Source of the DNA: Thiotrichales bacterium
GTDB lineage: Bacteria > Pseudomonadota > Gammaproteobacteria > Francisellales > CACEW01
Direction of reading: 5' to 3'
NCBI GenBank assembly: GCA_947478525.1
Contig: CANJVU010000012.1
Location: 1-58,014, forward strand
Length of the DNA: 58,014 bases
The notes beneath the pieces are model-generated. The model searched no databases. It worked only from the letters and a program-made list of their open reading frames with translations, and was not told where the DNA came from. The number at the start of each line of letters is the position of its first letter. Within the stretch, counting starts at the first letter, position 1. Positions 45,810 to 54,512 of the stretch are shown here, one piece after another. Both the position numbers and the translations under genes were made by a program.

Positions 45810-46751
45810 TTAAATAGTAGTATTGGGTTGCGTCGGCGGTAACAGTTCCACCAATTTACGGTTAGCCGCATCCAATTGTTGTTGATAACGTAATAGTTCT
45901 TTTTCAGCGTTGGCTTTATTTTGACGCAACTCTAATTTAAGCTGATCAATGGATACCTGCATGCTGTCACGAATGGCATTAATACGTTCTGCCACCATAT
46001 TTTTAATGCCGTCGCTGTAGATGCGGGACTCACGCGCGATACGTTCTGATACATCGGTGCGTTTTTGTTCTTTGGTCACCAGTGAGCTTAAGTAACGCAC
46101 TTTGGTAATCAACGCTTCTTTGGTCAGTGCGACCAGCGATTCTATGGAATTGACATCCATGGTTTCATGGCTAACCAATGGTTGATCTAAAAACTCTTGT
46201 ACGTCTTGTGGCATTGCGGGATAAGGCTTGTCAAAATCCACCACTTTTGGTGGCGGTGGTGTTGCAGGCGCTTGCTGCTGAGGTTGCTGTTGATTGCGAT
46301 CAAAATTGCGACGCCCGCGTTGATGTTGTGGCTGCTGCTGACTGCGTTGATTTTGGTTATGTTGCTGTTGCTGCGGAGTGGTTGGCTCACGTTCTTCTTC
46401 TACCACGGGCAATTGAAAGGGGGCAACCGGAGGTTCTGAAAATACCGAAGATGGGGTTTGTTCACTGGCTGACGGTGCAAAGGTCGCAGGTTGTTGGTCA
46501 TCCATATCCATCTTAATTTGCTGCTGTACCGGTTGTTTTTCCGGTTGTAATGGCATTTCATTCACCATATCAAGTGATAATTGTTGGCCATTGGCTGCAC
46601 GCCATTGTTTCAAAAAGCGTGCAATAATAGGCACAGGCCCCTGGTTGCCCAATGCTTCACGAATGCGGTTGATGGTGGGGCGTTCGCCAGCAGCGACGAT
46701 TTGCTCAATGATAGCGACGATTTGTTCGTAAGTTAAAAAAATGGGAGCCAT
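45810..46751 (-). CDS. KfrA-like DNA-binding coiled-coil protein
   Basis: The 313-residue protein begins with LTYEQIVAIIEQIVAAGERPTINRIREALG and FLKQWRA, matching the KfrA N-terminal helix-turn-helix domain over residues 5-50. A Gln/Pro-rich low-complexity middle (about 80-165, with runs such as QQQQHNQNQRSQQQ) is followed by a coiled coil of about 110 residues near the C-terminus (VSIDQLKLELRQNKANAEKE). KfrA proteins are plasmid-borne repressors that may help plasmid segregation, but chromosomal relatives exist whose roles are unknown. It lies 18 bp upstream of trxB on the same strand. Confidence 0.75.
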   Translation of the reverse strand: MAPIFLTYEQIVAIIEQIVAAGERPTINRIREALGNQGPVPIIARFLKQWRAANGQQLSLDMVNEMPLQPEKQPVQQQIKMDMDDQQPATFAPSASEQTPSSVFSEPPVAPFQLPVVEEEREPTTPQQQQHNQNQRSQQQPQHQRGRRNFDRNQQQPQQQAPATPPPPKVVDFDKPYPAMPQDVQEFLDQPLVSHETMDVNSIESLVALTKEALITKVRYLSSLVTKEQKRTDVSERIARESRIYSDGIKNMVAERINAIRDSMQVSIDQLKLELRQNKANAEKELLRYQQQLDAANRKLVELLPPTQPNTTI

Positions 46752-46800
46752 GGTTTTTTTGCCTTATTAAGATGCAATAATTGATCGTTATCATACACCA

Positions 46801-47553
46801 TTATCGTACAAACACCCAGCGATTTTCCTCGGACAAAGCAGGGGTAAATTGATAACCATCGACATCGAAAGACTGAAGTCTTTGAGGTTCATCGAGGTGG
46901 TTGGATAGGATAAACCGTGCCATTTTACCACGAGCGCGTTTGGCTAAGAGGCCAATCACTTGATACTGGCCATTGCGATGTTCTTTAAATTCAATATGAA
47001 TCAGTCGATATTTTAACAAATCTGGTTGAATGCAGCCAAAATATTCTTGTGAGGCTAAGTTAATCAGTACGGGATTGTTATGTTCCGCCAAACGTTGATT
47101 GATCAATTGGGTGATGGCGTCGCCCCAAAATTGGTGCAAATTTTTACCATGAGCCGTAGTTAATTGAGTGCCCATTTCTAAGCGATGGGCATGCATTGCG
47201 TCCAGTGGGCGCAGTATTCCATAAAGCCCTGATAGGATGGCCAGATGGTCTTGCGCAAATTCAATTGCTTTTCTGGGTAAGCTCGCTGCATCTAAGCTTT
47301 GATAGACATCACCCTGGAAAGCAAATAAGGCGGGCATTGATAACGTTTGATCAAATTGTCGAAACCGTTCTATATTGAGTTTTGCCAATGCGGGGCTGAT
47401 GGACATCAATTGCTGTAAATCTTTTTCATTCAGCGTTTGCAATTGCTTCACCAGTTGTTGGGTTTTGTTGTAAAAAGGCGCTGAAGTTTTGTCAAACGCC
47501 GGCACGGCAAGGCTAAAGTTTTGTTTTTTGGCGGGAGAAAGGAGCGTTAACAT
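46801..47553 (-). CDS. yaaA: Peroxide stress protein YaaA
   Basis: The 250-residue protein matches the YaaA/DUF328 family: an N-terminal LTLLSPAKKQNFS, the GLYGILRPLDAMHAHRLEMGT block and the LINLASQEYFG segment are characteristic. In E. coli YaaA lowers free iron and protects DNA and proteins from hydrogen peroxide; it is induced by OxyR there. Size is standard. It stands alone between the KfrA-like gene and the divergent metal transporter gene. Confidence 0.93.
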   Translation of the reverse strand: MLTLLSPAKKQNFSLAVPAFDKTSAPFYNKTQQLVKQLQTLNEKDLQQLMSISPALAKLNIERFRQFDQTLSMPALFAFQGDVYQSLDAASLPRKAIEFAQDHLAILSGLYGILRPLDAMHAHRLEMGTQLTTAHGKNLHQFWGDAITQLINQRLAEHNNPVLINLASQEYFGCIQPDLLKYRLIHIEFKEHRNGQYQVIGLLAKRARGKMARFILSNHLDEPQRLQSFDVDGYQFTPALSEENRWVFVR

Positions 47554-47641
47554 GATGCTGTACCTTATTGTTTGAGGGAGGCTTGCTTGAAATAAGGGGG
47601 TAACGTATCATAAACCCAGATAACGATGCAACGAGGGTACT

Positions 47642-48598
47642 ATGAGCACCACCATTCAAGCTTGGGTAATTAACGCCGAACGTAAATTGCAGATGATCGA
47701 ATTGTCGAAGCTGTCGCAGGTGGAAAACACCGCAAAATATACTTGGATTCATATTGAAGCTGACCCTCCGAGTAAGGCAGTCAAAGAAATCTCTGGATTA
47801 CCCTACCATGTACTCAACACATTGGGAGAGGGCGAATCTCGGCCGCGTTCAGAAGTGTTGGAGGATGGGTTGTTAGTGAATTTTCGCTGTCCGCCCTCTG
47901 AGGTTAAACATGATATCCAGGAGTTTGCTTCATTTCGTGTTTGGGTCACTGAGCGCTTGATTGTGACGGTCCAACGTCGTCCGTTAGATTTGGCGAAGTC
48001 AGCGGTAAAGCAGCTTTCTACCGCAATGCCAGAAACGTCTCTTGAGTTGCTAACTTTTTTTATGAGTCAAATTATTGAAAAAACCGCAGATATTGAGTGC
48101 GCCATCGATGATGAGCTCGATCGTTTAGAAGATTTATTAGCAGAGTCGAGCGCGGGGGTTTCACGTTTGCAACTGGGACAGTTGAACAAACAAATTATTA
48201 TGGTGCGCCGTTATCTTGTGCCGCAACGAGAAGCGTTGGCAAAAATCCATTTGGAAAAATTCCCCTGGGTAAAAGACATTGTGAATGTTCAATTCCGCGA
48301 ATACACCGACAGTACCATTCGGATTTTAGAGGATTTGGCCGCTGCACGTGAGCGCACTACTGTATTGCAGGAATCCTTAACCAGCGTAAGTTTGGAGCAA
48401 ACCAATAAGAAGATTTATTTGTTATCCATTGTGGCGGTGATATTTATGCCGCTGAGTTTTGTAACCGGATTGCTGGGGATTAACGTCGGTGGTATTCCTG
48501 GAAATACCTATAAAGATGGCTTTTGGGTGGTGTGCACCTTGTTGGGCGCTTTAGCGTTTTTTGAATTATGGATGTTGCGTCGTAAAAAGTGGCTATAA
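47642..48598 (+). CDS. CorA-family metal transporter, ZntB-like
   Basis: The 318-residue protein has a large cytosolic N-terminal funnel domain and two C-terminal membrane segments (about residues 258-280 and 293-310). The pore motif reads GIN in LLGINVGGIPGN instead of the GMN of classical CorA magnesium channels. GIN with this context is typical of ZntB, a zinc transporter. Metal choice is therefore likely zinc but not certain. The ribosome-binding site is GAGGG before 47642. Confidence 0.88.
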   Translation: MSTTIQAWVINAERKLQMIELSKLSQVENTAKYTWIHIEADPPSKAVKEISGLPYHVLNTLGEGESRPRSEVLEDGLLVNFRCPPSEVKHDIQEFASFRVWVTERLIVTVQRRPLDLAKSAVKQLSTAMPETSLELLTFFMSQIIEKTADIECAIDDELDRLEDLLAESSAGVSRLQLGQLNKQIIMVRRYLVPQREALAKIHLEKFPWVKDIVNVQFREYTDSTIRILEDLAAARERTTVLQESLTSVSLEQTNKKIYLLSIVAVIFMPLSFVTGLLGINVGGIPGNTYKDGFWVVCTLLGALAFFELWMLRRKKWL

Positions 48599-48614
48599 AT
48601 TAAGGTAGAATCAG

Positions 48615-49337
48615 ATGTTTGATCAAATTCACATGGTGTTAATCGAAACCAGCCACTCTGGGAACATTGGTGCCACCGCGCGTGCAATGAAAACGATGGG
48701 ATTTACTCGGTTAACGTTGGTGGCGCCACAGCAGCCTATTGATGATACGGCTATTGCGATGGCTTCTCACGCGGCAGATATCTTACATAATGCGCGAGTG
48801 GTGGCAGATCTTGATGAGGCATTGGCGGGGTGCGAATTAATCGTGGGGACCAGTTCACGCACCCGTTATTTGGAGTGGCCGGTATTGACTCCACGTGACG
48901 CAGCATCACAGGTTCGCGCCTATTGTGAGGGTCAATCAGGCTCCGTCGCGATTTTATTGGGCCGTGAGCGCAATGGGTTGACTAATGAGGAGCTGCAGCG
49001 TTGTCATGCGCATATTCATATTCCCTGTAATCCAGAGTACACCTCGCTTAATCTGGCGGCAGCGGTGCAGTTGGTGTGTTATGAATTGCGGATGGCCTGG
49101 TTAGAACAACAACCGGTAGCGCCAGTCGATGCGGTGGCAACGGATCAAGAGATGCAGCAGCTATATCAACATTTGGAACAAGCGTTGCTAAAAATTGAGT
49201 TTATTAACCCCAAAGCGCCCAAGCAAGTGATGGGGCGGTTAAAGCGATTGTTGCAACGTGCACGCTGTGAACCTGATGAAGTGAATATTTTGCGCGGGAT
49301 TTGTAGTAGAATTATGAAACATACTGACCATGAGTAA
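48615..49337 (+). CDS. trmJ: tRNA (cytidine/uridine-2'-O-)-methyltransferase TrmJ
   Basis: The 240-residue SPOUT enzyme methylates the 2'-OH of nucleotide 32 in tRNA. The N-terminal VLIETSHSGNIGATARAMKTMG and the knot motifs LLGRERNGLTNEEL and IPCNPEYTSLNLAAAVQLV are all intact. In many gammaproteobacteria it precedes iscRSUA; here it lies 6 bp before an iscS-type gene, with no iscR. Confidence 0.94.
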   Translation: MFDQIHMVLIETSHSGNIGATARAMKTMGFTRLTLVAPQQPIDDTAIAMASHAADILHNARVVADLDEALAGCELIVGTSSRTRYLEWPVLTPRDAASQVRAYCEGQSGSVAILLGRERNGLTNEELQRCHAHIHIPCNPEYTSLNLAAAVQLVCYELRMAWLEQQPVAPVDAVATDQEMQQLYQHLEQALLKIEFINPKAPKQVMGRLKRLLQRARCEPDEVNILRGICSRIMKHTDHE

Positions 49338-49343
49338 CATGAT

Positions 49344-50519
49344 ATGTCATTGCCTACTTACTTAGACTATGCGGCCACCACACCGGTCGATCCGCGCGTT
49401 ATTGAGCAGATGGTGGCGTGTTTGGGTAAAGAGGGTGTTTTTGGCAATTCCGCTTCCAGCACGCATATCTACGGCTATCAAGCCAAGGAAAAAGTGGAGC
49501 AGGCGCGAACACAAGTTGCCACACTGATTAACGCTGAGCCGCGTGAAATCATCTGGACATCGGGTGCTACCGAATCAAACAATTTGGCCATTCAAGGTGC
49601 CGCTTTTGCCAATCAGCACCGTGGCAAACATATCATTACCTGCAAAACCGAACATAAAGCCGTGCTCGATGTGTGTGGTTTTCTCGAAGCACAAGGTTTT
49701 GCCGTAACCTATCTGCCTGTGCAAGCCAATGGTCAAATCGATTTAAATCGCCTGCAGCAAGCTATTCGTAGTGACACTATTTTGATCTCGATCATGCATG
49801 TCAATAACGAAACGGGAGTAATGCAGGACATTGCGGCCATTAGCCAGATCGCGCATCAACATCATATTATTTTTCATGTCGATGCCGCGCAAAGTGTGGG
49901 TAAAATCCCCGTCGATGTGAAGGCGCTGGATATTGATTTGCTGTCGATTTCCGCGCACAAAATTTATGGCCCAAAAGGCGTGGGCGCGTTATATGTAAGG
50001 CATCGCCCCAAAGTTCGCCTGCAGCCGCTAATTTATGGTGGTGGCCAGGAGAAGGGGTTGCGCTCGGGGACGCTGCCCACCCATCAGGTCGTTGGCTTTG
50101 GGGCTGCCTGTAGGATTGCCACAGATGAACTGAGCACGGAAGCTCAGCGTATTGCCGCGCTGAAAGATGCGTTATGGCAGGGTATCTCGATATTGCCTGA
50201 AATCAAACGCAATGGAGATCCAGAACATTCGGTTCCCGGTATTCTCAATGTCAGTTTTGCGGGGGTTGATGGTGAAGCATTGTTGATGGCCTTACAAGAT
50301 GTCGCCGTATCCAGTGGTTCCGCCTGCAGCTCTGCTACCATGCAAGTTTCTTATGTTTTGCAGGCATTGGGTCTGTCTGTGGATCTGGCGCAAGCGACGA
50401 TCCGTTTTTCACTGGGGCGATTTACCACAGAAGCTGAAATCAACCAAGCCATCGAGCAGGTGCTTGTGCATGTGACGAAGCTGAGGCAGCTGTCCCCGTT
50501 GTGGAAAACACCCTCATGA
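49344..50519 (+). CDS. iscS: Cysteine desulfurase IscS, lacking the C-terminal tail
   Basis: The 391-residue PLP enzyme takes sulfur from cysteine as a persulfide for iron-sulfur cluster and thio-tRNA synthesis. The PLP Lys in [12 protein letters not shown] and the mobile-loop catalytic Cys in [12 protein letters not shown] are present, as is [14 protein letters not shown]. The protein stops at LSPLWKTPS, whereas E. coli IscS (404 residues) has a further tail of about 16 residues that contacts IscU. The stop overlaps the next gene by ATGA. The neighbouring scaffold is itself unusual, and no iscR, iscA, hscBA or fdx follows. Confidence 0.93.
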   Translation: MSLPTYLDYAATTPVDPRVIEQMVACLGKEGVFGNSASSTHIYGYQAKEKVEQARTQVATLINAEPREIIWTSGATESNNLAIQGAAFANQHRGKHIITCKTEHKAVLDVCGFLEAQGFAVTYLPVQANGQIDLNRLQQAIRSDTILISIMHVNNETGVMQDIAAISQIAHQHHIIFHVDAAQSVGKIPVDVKALDIDLLSISAHKIYGPKGVGALYVRHRPKVRLQPLIYGGGQEKGLRSGTLPTHQVVGFGAACRIATDELSTEAQRIAALKDALWQGISILPEIKRNGDPEHSVPGILNVSFAGVDGEALLMALQDVAVSSGSACSSATMQVSYVLQALGLSVDLAQATIRFSLGRFTTEAEINQAIEQVLVHVTKLRQLSPLWKTPS

Positions 50520-50875
50520 CGAACGCTACGATTCGGCACTATTACGAACACTGCCCTTATTTCGGCGCCTGGCCAGAAGACGCTGCAGATGTCCTGACCA
50601 CCCGCGCCGGCTCTCAGTCCGCCGGTGAAGTCATGCAGCTACAAGTCAAAGTAAGGAACGGCAAAATCAGCGATGTACGCATTCAAATCTACGGCTGTGG
50701 GTATGCCATTGCCGCATTGGCCTATGTGGCCGAGTATTGCATGGGTAAACGCTTGTCTGAATTAATCATCAGTGCGCAAGAAATTGCAGATGCTTTGCAA
50801 TTGCCTGCTAGAAAGCTTCATAGCACTTTGGTGGTGGAGTCTCTGTTGGCACAACTAACACCCCCAGCGCTTTGA
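50516..50875 (+). CDS. IscU-like scaffold protein lacking two of three cluster Cys
   Basis: The 119-residue protein clearly follows the IscU/NifU-N fold: [28 protein letters not shown] (residues 39-66), then [16 protein letters not shown]. Aligned to E. coli IscU, Cys37 becomes Ala36 (SAGE in place of ACGD), Asp39 becomes Glu38, Cys63 is kept as Cys61, His105 is kept as His102, and Cys106 becomes Ser103. One Cys and one His remain of the usual cluster-binding set. It cannot assemble a cluster in the standard way and may be a regulator or sulfur carrier for the adjacent IscS. Start ATG 50516 overlaps the iscS stop. Confidence 0.85.
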   Translation: MTNATIRHYYEHCPYFGAWPEDAADVLTTRAGSQSAGEVMQLQVKVRNGKISDVRIQIYGCGYAIAALAYVAEYCMGKRLSELIISAQEIADALQLPARKLHSTLVVESLLAQLTPPAL

Positions 50876-50919
50876 GAAAGCGAGACCCTTGTGCTACATT
50901 TTTCCGGGATTTGTATTCC

Positions 50920-50950
50920 TTGTCTTGTAATGCGATTTATATGTTATAAT
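50920..50950 (+). promoter_or_regulatory. Probable promoter of the MATE transporter gene
   Basis: A perfect TATAAT at 50945-50950 has TTGTCT at 50920-50925, 19 bp upstream. It lies 28 bp before the ATG. The region just after is AT-rich (repeated ATATA). Assignment is by match only. Confidence 0.45.
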
Positions 50951-50977
50951 CAAACATATATATAATTTGATATCCCT

Positions 50978-52342
50978 ATGTTTATGTTACAACGCACCGA
51001 CATTAAGCTGCTGCTGATTCTTGCTATCCCTTTGATTTTGAGTGGTTTGGTAGAGAGTAGTGTCGGTTTTTTTTCAACATTGTTCCTGGCACATTTAGGG
51101 CAAGATGAGCTGGCTGCCGGCGCATTGGTGAACTGGGTGTTCGCAACCCTGATGGTGGTGTTGTGGGGTGTTCTGAGTGCGGTGAGTGTTGCGGTTGCGC
51201 ATAAACATGGGGCACAGGATCATGGCGGCGTGGGCCAGGTATTTCGTGACAGTTTGTGGCTGGCGGTGCTGTTTAGCATTCCTGCCAGTTTATTGATTTG
51301 GAACCTGGCGCCTTTGTTGGTATTACTAGGACAAAGCCCAGCGGTGGTTAGGTTGGCGATTCCTTATTTACATGCCTTGAGTTGGGGGTTATTACCTGAT
51401 TTTGCCGGTATTGTATTGCTGCAATTATTGATTGGTTTGGGGCAAACGCGTACCAGCATGGGTTACACCATGGTGTGGGTACCGATGAATATTATGGTTA
51501 ATTATATTCTGGTTTTTGGTAAGTGTGGCTTTCCTGCCTTTGGTCTTGCCGGGCTGGGGTGGGGTATGACGTTTTCTTTTTGGGTCACCAGTGTTGGGCT
51601 GTTAGGGTTTTTGTGGTTGCGGCCATTCTATGGTCAATATTGCCGTCTATTGTTGACGCTGTTTCACTGGGGTAAAATCTGGGAGCTGGTTAAAAATGGC
51701 CTGCCCATTGGGTTGATGTATTGCGTGGAGATTGCCTTTTTTACGGTGATGATGCTGTGCATGGGACACTTGGGGTCTAAAACTTTAGCTGCCAACCAGG
51801 TAGCCATGCAATATCTGGGATTGTTTATTGCGGTGGTGTTTGCCATCGCGCAGGCCATTACCGTGCGTGTCAGTAATCGTTTGGGTGCTAAAGAACCCAT
51901 TGCCGCACATCGTGGGGTTAGTGCCGGTCTATTGATTATGGTAGTGATTATTGGGGTGATTGCTGTTGCTGAATATTTTGGTGCCACTATTCTGATTGGG
52001 TTTGACTTTAATCGACAAGATCCCGGTAACACCCAGTTGATTGCGCAAGCGACGTTTTTCTTGGAATTATCGTTGGTGGTATTGTTTACTGAATCGATTC
52101 GCTTTGCACTGTTTGGTGCATTGCGTGGGTTGAAGGATACGCGTTTTACGTTGTTGGTGTCATTAATCAGCTTCTGGGGTATCGCTTTACCACTGGGATA
52201 TCTTTTTGCTTATAAACTCGATCTCGGCGGTGCGGGTTTTTGGTATGGTTTTATGATCAGCTCATCACTGAGTGTGTTGACGTTGTTTTGGCGTTATCGT
52301 GTTAAAATTGAGCAACAACTACGCTCGCCAAAGACGCTTTGA
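50978..52342 (+). CDS. MATE-family efflux transporter
   Basis: The 454-residue protein has twelve predicted membrane segments in two related halves and the NorM/MATE pattern near its start (IPLILSGLVESSVGFFSTLFLAHLGQDELAAGALV). MATE proteins expel drugs or cations using sodium or proton gradients from the inner membrane. The second half has LIGFDFNRQDP in the loop and ALRGLKDTRFTLLVSLISFWGIALPLGY, typical of the NorM subgroup. There are two adjacent possible starts and no strong ribosome-binding site. Substrate unknown. Confidence 0.92.
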   Translation: MFMLQRTDIKLLLILAIPLILSGLVESSVGFFSTLFLAHLGQDELAAGALVNWVFATLMVVLWGVLSAVSVAVAHKHGAQDHGGVGQVFRDSLWLAVLFSIPASLLIWNLAPLLVLLGQSPAVVRLAIPYLHALSWGLLPDFAGIVLLQLLIGLGQTRTSMGYTMVWVPMNIMVNYILVFGKCGFPAFGLAGLGWGMTFSFWVTSVGLLGFLWLRPFYGQYCRLLLTLFHWGKIWELVKNGLPIGLMYCVEIAFFTVMMLCMGHLGSKTLAANQVAMQYLGLFIAVVFAIAQAITVRVSNRLGAKEPIAAHRGVSAGLLIMVVIIGVIAVAEYFGATILIGFDFNRQDPGNTQLIAQATFFLELSLVVLFTESIRFALFGALRGLKDTRFTLLVSLISFWGIALPLGYLFAYKLDLGGAGFWYGFMISSSLSVLTLFWRYRVKIEQQLRSPKTL

Positions 52343-52432
52343 CGTTATATACTGAACCCAATTTTTTTGGGAGTATGTCGTATGGAAGACACGCTATCGT
52401 TGCTATCGGAATAACGTAATTTAGGAATGATG

Positions 52433-53776
52433 ATGTCAACGGAATGGAGCAAACAAGACCGACAAAAAATGACCGCGATGGTTAACGCGGCAATAGCTTT
52501 GGCAGCAAAAAATGGTGCCAGTGCTGCTGAAATTGGCTTAAGTGCCAGCGTTGGTTTGGCCGTTGATGTGCGCATGCAAGCGGTAGACATGGTTGAGCAT
52601 TTTCGCGATAAAGGCTTTGGGGTAACGGTTTATTTTGATCAACGCAAGGGTTCTGCCAGCACCACCGATACGCGCCCAGAAGCCATTGCCAAAACCGTCG
52701 AAGCGGCCTGTCGTATTGCGCAATATACTGAACCTGATCCTTGTTCGGGCCTCCCCGAGCAAAAAGATCTGGCAACGGAATGGCCGCAAGATTTGTCGTT
52801 ATACCATCCCTGGAATATTACCGCAGAACAAGCAATTGAAATTGCTATGGCCTGTGAAGCCATTGCCCTGAAGGCCGATAAAAAAATTGTTAACTCTGAA
52901 GGGGCTGCGGTTAATACCGCCAGTAGTCTAAGGGTTTATGGCAATAGCCTGGGTTTTGTGCAGGATTTTGTCAGCACGCGTCACAGCATCAGTTGCAGTG
53001 TGATTGCACAGAAGCGTGGTCAGATGCAACGGGATTACAGTTATACCAATGCACGTGATGCGGCAGATTTAGACTCTATCGATTTCGTGGCAACCGATGC
53101 AGCAAAACGTACCTTGGCTAAACTGGGTCCGAAAAAATTACCCACGGGCGAAGTGCCGGTAATCTTTGCGGCGGAAGTGGCAACCGGATTGATTGGCAGT
53201 TTTTTAGGTGCGATTAGTGGAGGTAGTTTGTATCGCGAAGCCAGTTTTTTGGTGGATCATTTGGGTAAAACCATTTTCCCTGATTGGGTCACCATCACGG
53301 AAGATCCCTTTGTGAAAAAAGGCTTGGCCAGTTGCCCCTACGATGGGGAAGGTGTAAAAGTCAGCAGGCGCGATTTGATTCAACAAGGTGTGCTGCAAGG
53401 TTATTTATTGGATTGTTATTCGGCGCGCAAGCTCAAGATGCAAACCACGGGAAATGCCGGTGGTGCGCACAATATTATGGTATCGCATCAAGCCAAAACA
53501 TTGGCTGAGCTGCTGAGCACCATGAATACTGGCTTGTTAATCACCGATGTAATGGGTCAAGGTGTCAACCTCATTACCGGCGATTATTCGCGGGGGGTAA
53601 GTGGTTTCTGGGTTGAAAATGGTCAGATCCAGTATCCCGTAGAAGAAATTACCGTTGCGGCTAATCTTAAAGATATGTATCGCGGCATACAAGCCATTGG
53701 TTCGGATGTGGAAAAGCGCGGCCGCATTCGCTGTGGCTCGATTTTTATTGACCATATGCGCGTGGCAGGGGAGTGA
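52433..53776 (+). CDS. pmbA: Metalloprotease-family protein PmbA (TldE)
   Basis: The 447-residue protein is TldE/PmbA, the partner of TldD in a protease that processes peptides such as microcin B17 and CcdA. It has DMVEHFRDKGFGVTVYFDQRKGSAST in the N-terminal half and the late segments TTGNAGGAHNIMV and GDYSRGVSGFWVENG. TldD carries the zinc site, which PmbA lacks. Three ATGs stand in a row; I chose the last because TTAGGA lies six bases upstream. tldD is not in this window. The next gene begins 7 bp later. Confidence 0.94.
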   Translation: MSTEWSKQDRQKMTAMVNAAIALAAKNGASAAEIGLSASVGLAVDVRMQAVDMVEHFRDKGFGVTVYFDQRKGSASTTDTRPEAIAKTVEAACRIAQYTEPDPCSGLPEQKDLATEWPQDLSLYHPWNITAEQAIEIAMACEAIALKADKKIVNSEGAAVNTASSLRVYGNSLGFVQDFVSTRHSISCSVIAQKRGQMQRDYSYTNARDAADLDSIDFVATDAAKRTLAKLGPKKLPTGEVPVIFAAEVATGLIGSFLGAISGGSLYREASFLVDHLGKTIFPDWVTITEDPFVKKGLASCPYDGEGVKVSRRDLIQQGVLQGYLLDCYSARKLKMQTTGNAGGAHNIMVSHQAKTLAELLSTMNTGLLITDVMGQGVNLITGDYSRGVSGFWVENGQIQYPVEEITVAANLKDMYRGIQAIGSDVEKRGRIRCGSIFIDHMRVAGE

Positions 53777-53783
53777 TGAGCCC

Positions 53784-54512
53784 ATGTCCCAAGTTTTAAT
53801 CTTTGATCTCTCCAATCTAGCCTATATCAGCGCCTATCGTCGGCGTGATCAAATTGCACAAACCGAGCAGAAAGCAGAGGAAATTTATCAAGCGTGTGTG
53901 CAATTTATGCGTGAACTGTATCGGCTATTTTCACCGGAAAAAGTATGGTTTGCGTGCGATCATTTATCATATTGGCGTACTCAAATATTTCCCGATTATA
54001 AAGCCAATCGTGATGATTTTCCGTTGAAACGTCTGGTGAAAGAAGCTATTGGCCAGTTTAAACAACAAAATCCACATTTGTGTTTAGAGGTGCCAGAATG
54101 TGAAGCCGATGATGTGATTTATGGGTTGACTACGCATTTGCCGGGTAAAAAAATCATTGTGAGTTCGGATCGCGATTTTTTGCAGTTGGTGCGCGACGAT
54201 GTGCGCTTGTTTAATCCGATGCAGATGCAGTTTCGTGCTCCGGAGAAGAAACCTGATTTTGAATTGTTTGTAAAATGTTTCCGTGGTGATAAAGGCGACA
54301 ATATCCCTTCCGCATATCCGCGCGTCACTAAAAAAGTTCTGCAGTCGGCGTTTACCAACGAGCGCCTTTTCAATCAAGTCATGCAAACCCGCTTGCAGGA
54401 TGGTGCTTTGGTGCAGGAAAAATTTCAGCTCAATAAAACGTTGATTGATTTTAATAGCATTCCAGAAGCGATAAAGCAGTTATTGGCGCAACAGATTGGA
54501 GCTTTACAATGA
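53784..54512 (+). CDS. FEN-type 5'-3' nuclease, phage/PolI-like
   Basis: The 242-residue protein has the 5' nuclease signature residues: LIFDLSNLAY near the start, DYKANRDDFP, ECEADDVIY (two clustered Asp after Glu), SSDRDFLQLV, and the helix-hairpin-helix equivalent GDKGDNIP. These acids bind two metals that cut DNA flaps or RNA primers. It is free-standing, unlike the N-terminal domain of DNA polymerase I, and resembles phage T4 RNase H or bacterial Xni. GGGGAG precedes ATG 53784; upstream in-frame codons lie inside pmbA. Its end overlaps the next gene by 4 bp (ATGA). Confidence 0.9.
   Translation: MSQVLIFDLSNLAYISAYRRRDQIAQTEQKAEEIYQACVQFMRELYRLFSPEKVWFACDHLSYWRTQIFPDYKANRDDFPLKRLVKEAIGQFKQQNPHLCLEVPECEADDVIYGLTTHLPGKKIIVSSDRDFLQLVRDDVRLFNPMQMQFRAPEKKPDFELFVKCFRGDKGDNIPSAYPRVTKKVLQSAFTNERLFNQVMQTRLQDGALVQEKFQLNKTLIDFNSIPEAIKQLLAQQIGALQ

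Noticed and set aside
46178..46516. Open frame of 112 codons opposite the KfrA-like gene
   Set aside because: It comes from the complement of the Gln-rich repeat, giving Leu/Ala/Val runs; no start signal.
52357..52371. CCCAA-T5-TTGGG considered as a terminator after the MATE gene
   Set aside because: The stem is only five pairs and the T-run is in the loop, not after the stem.
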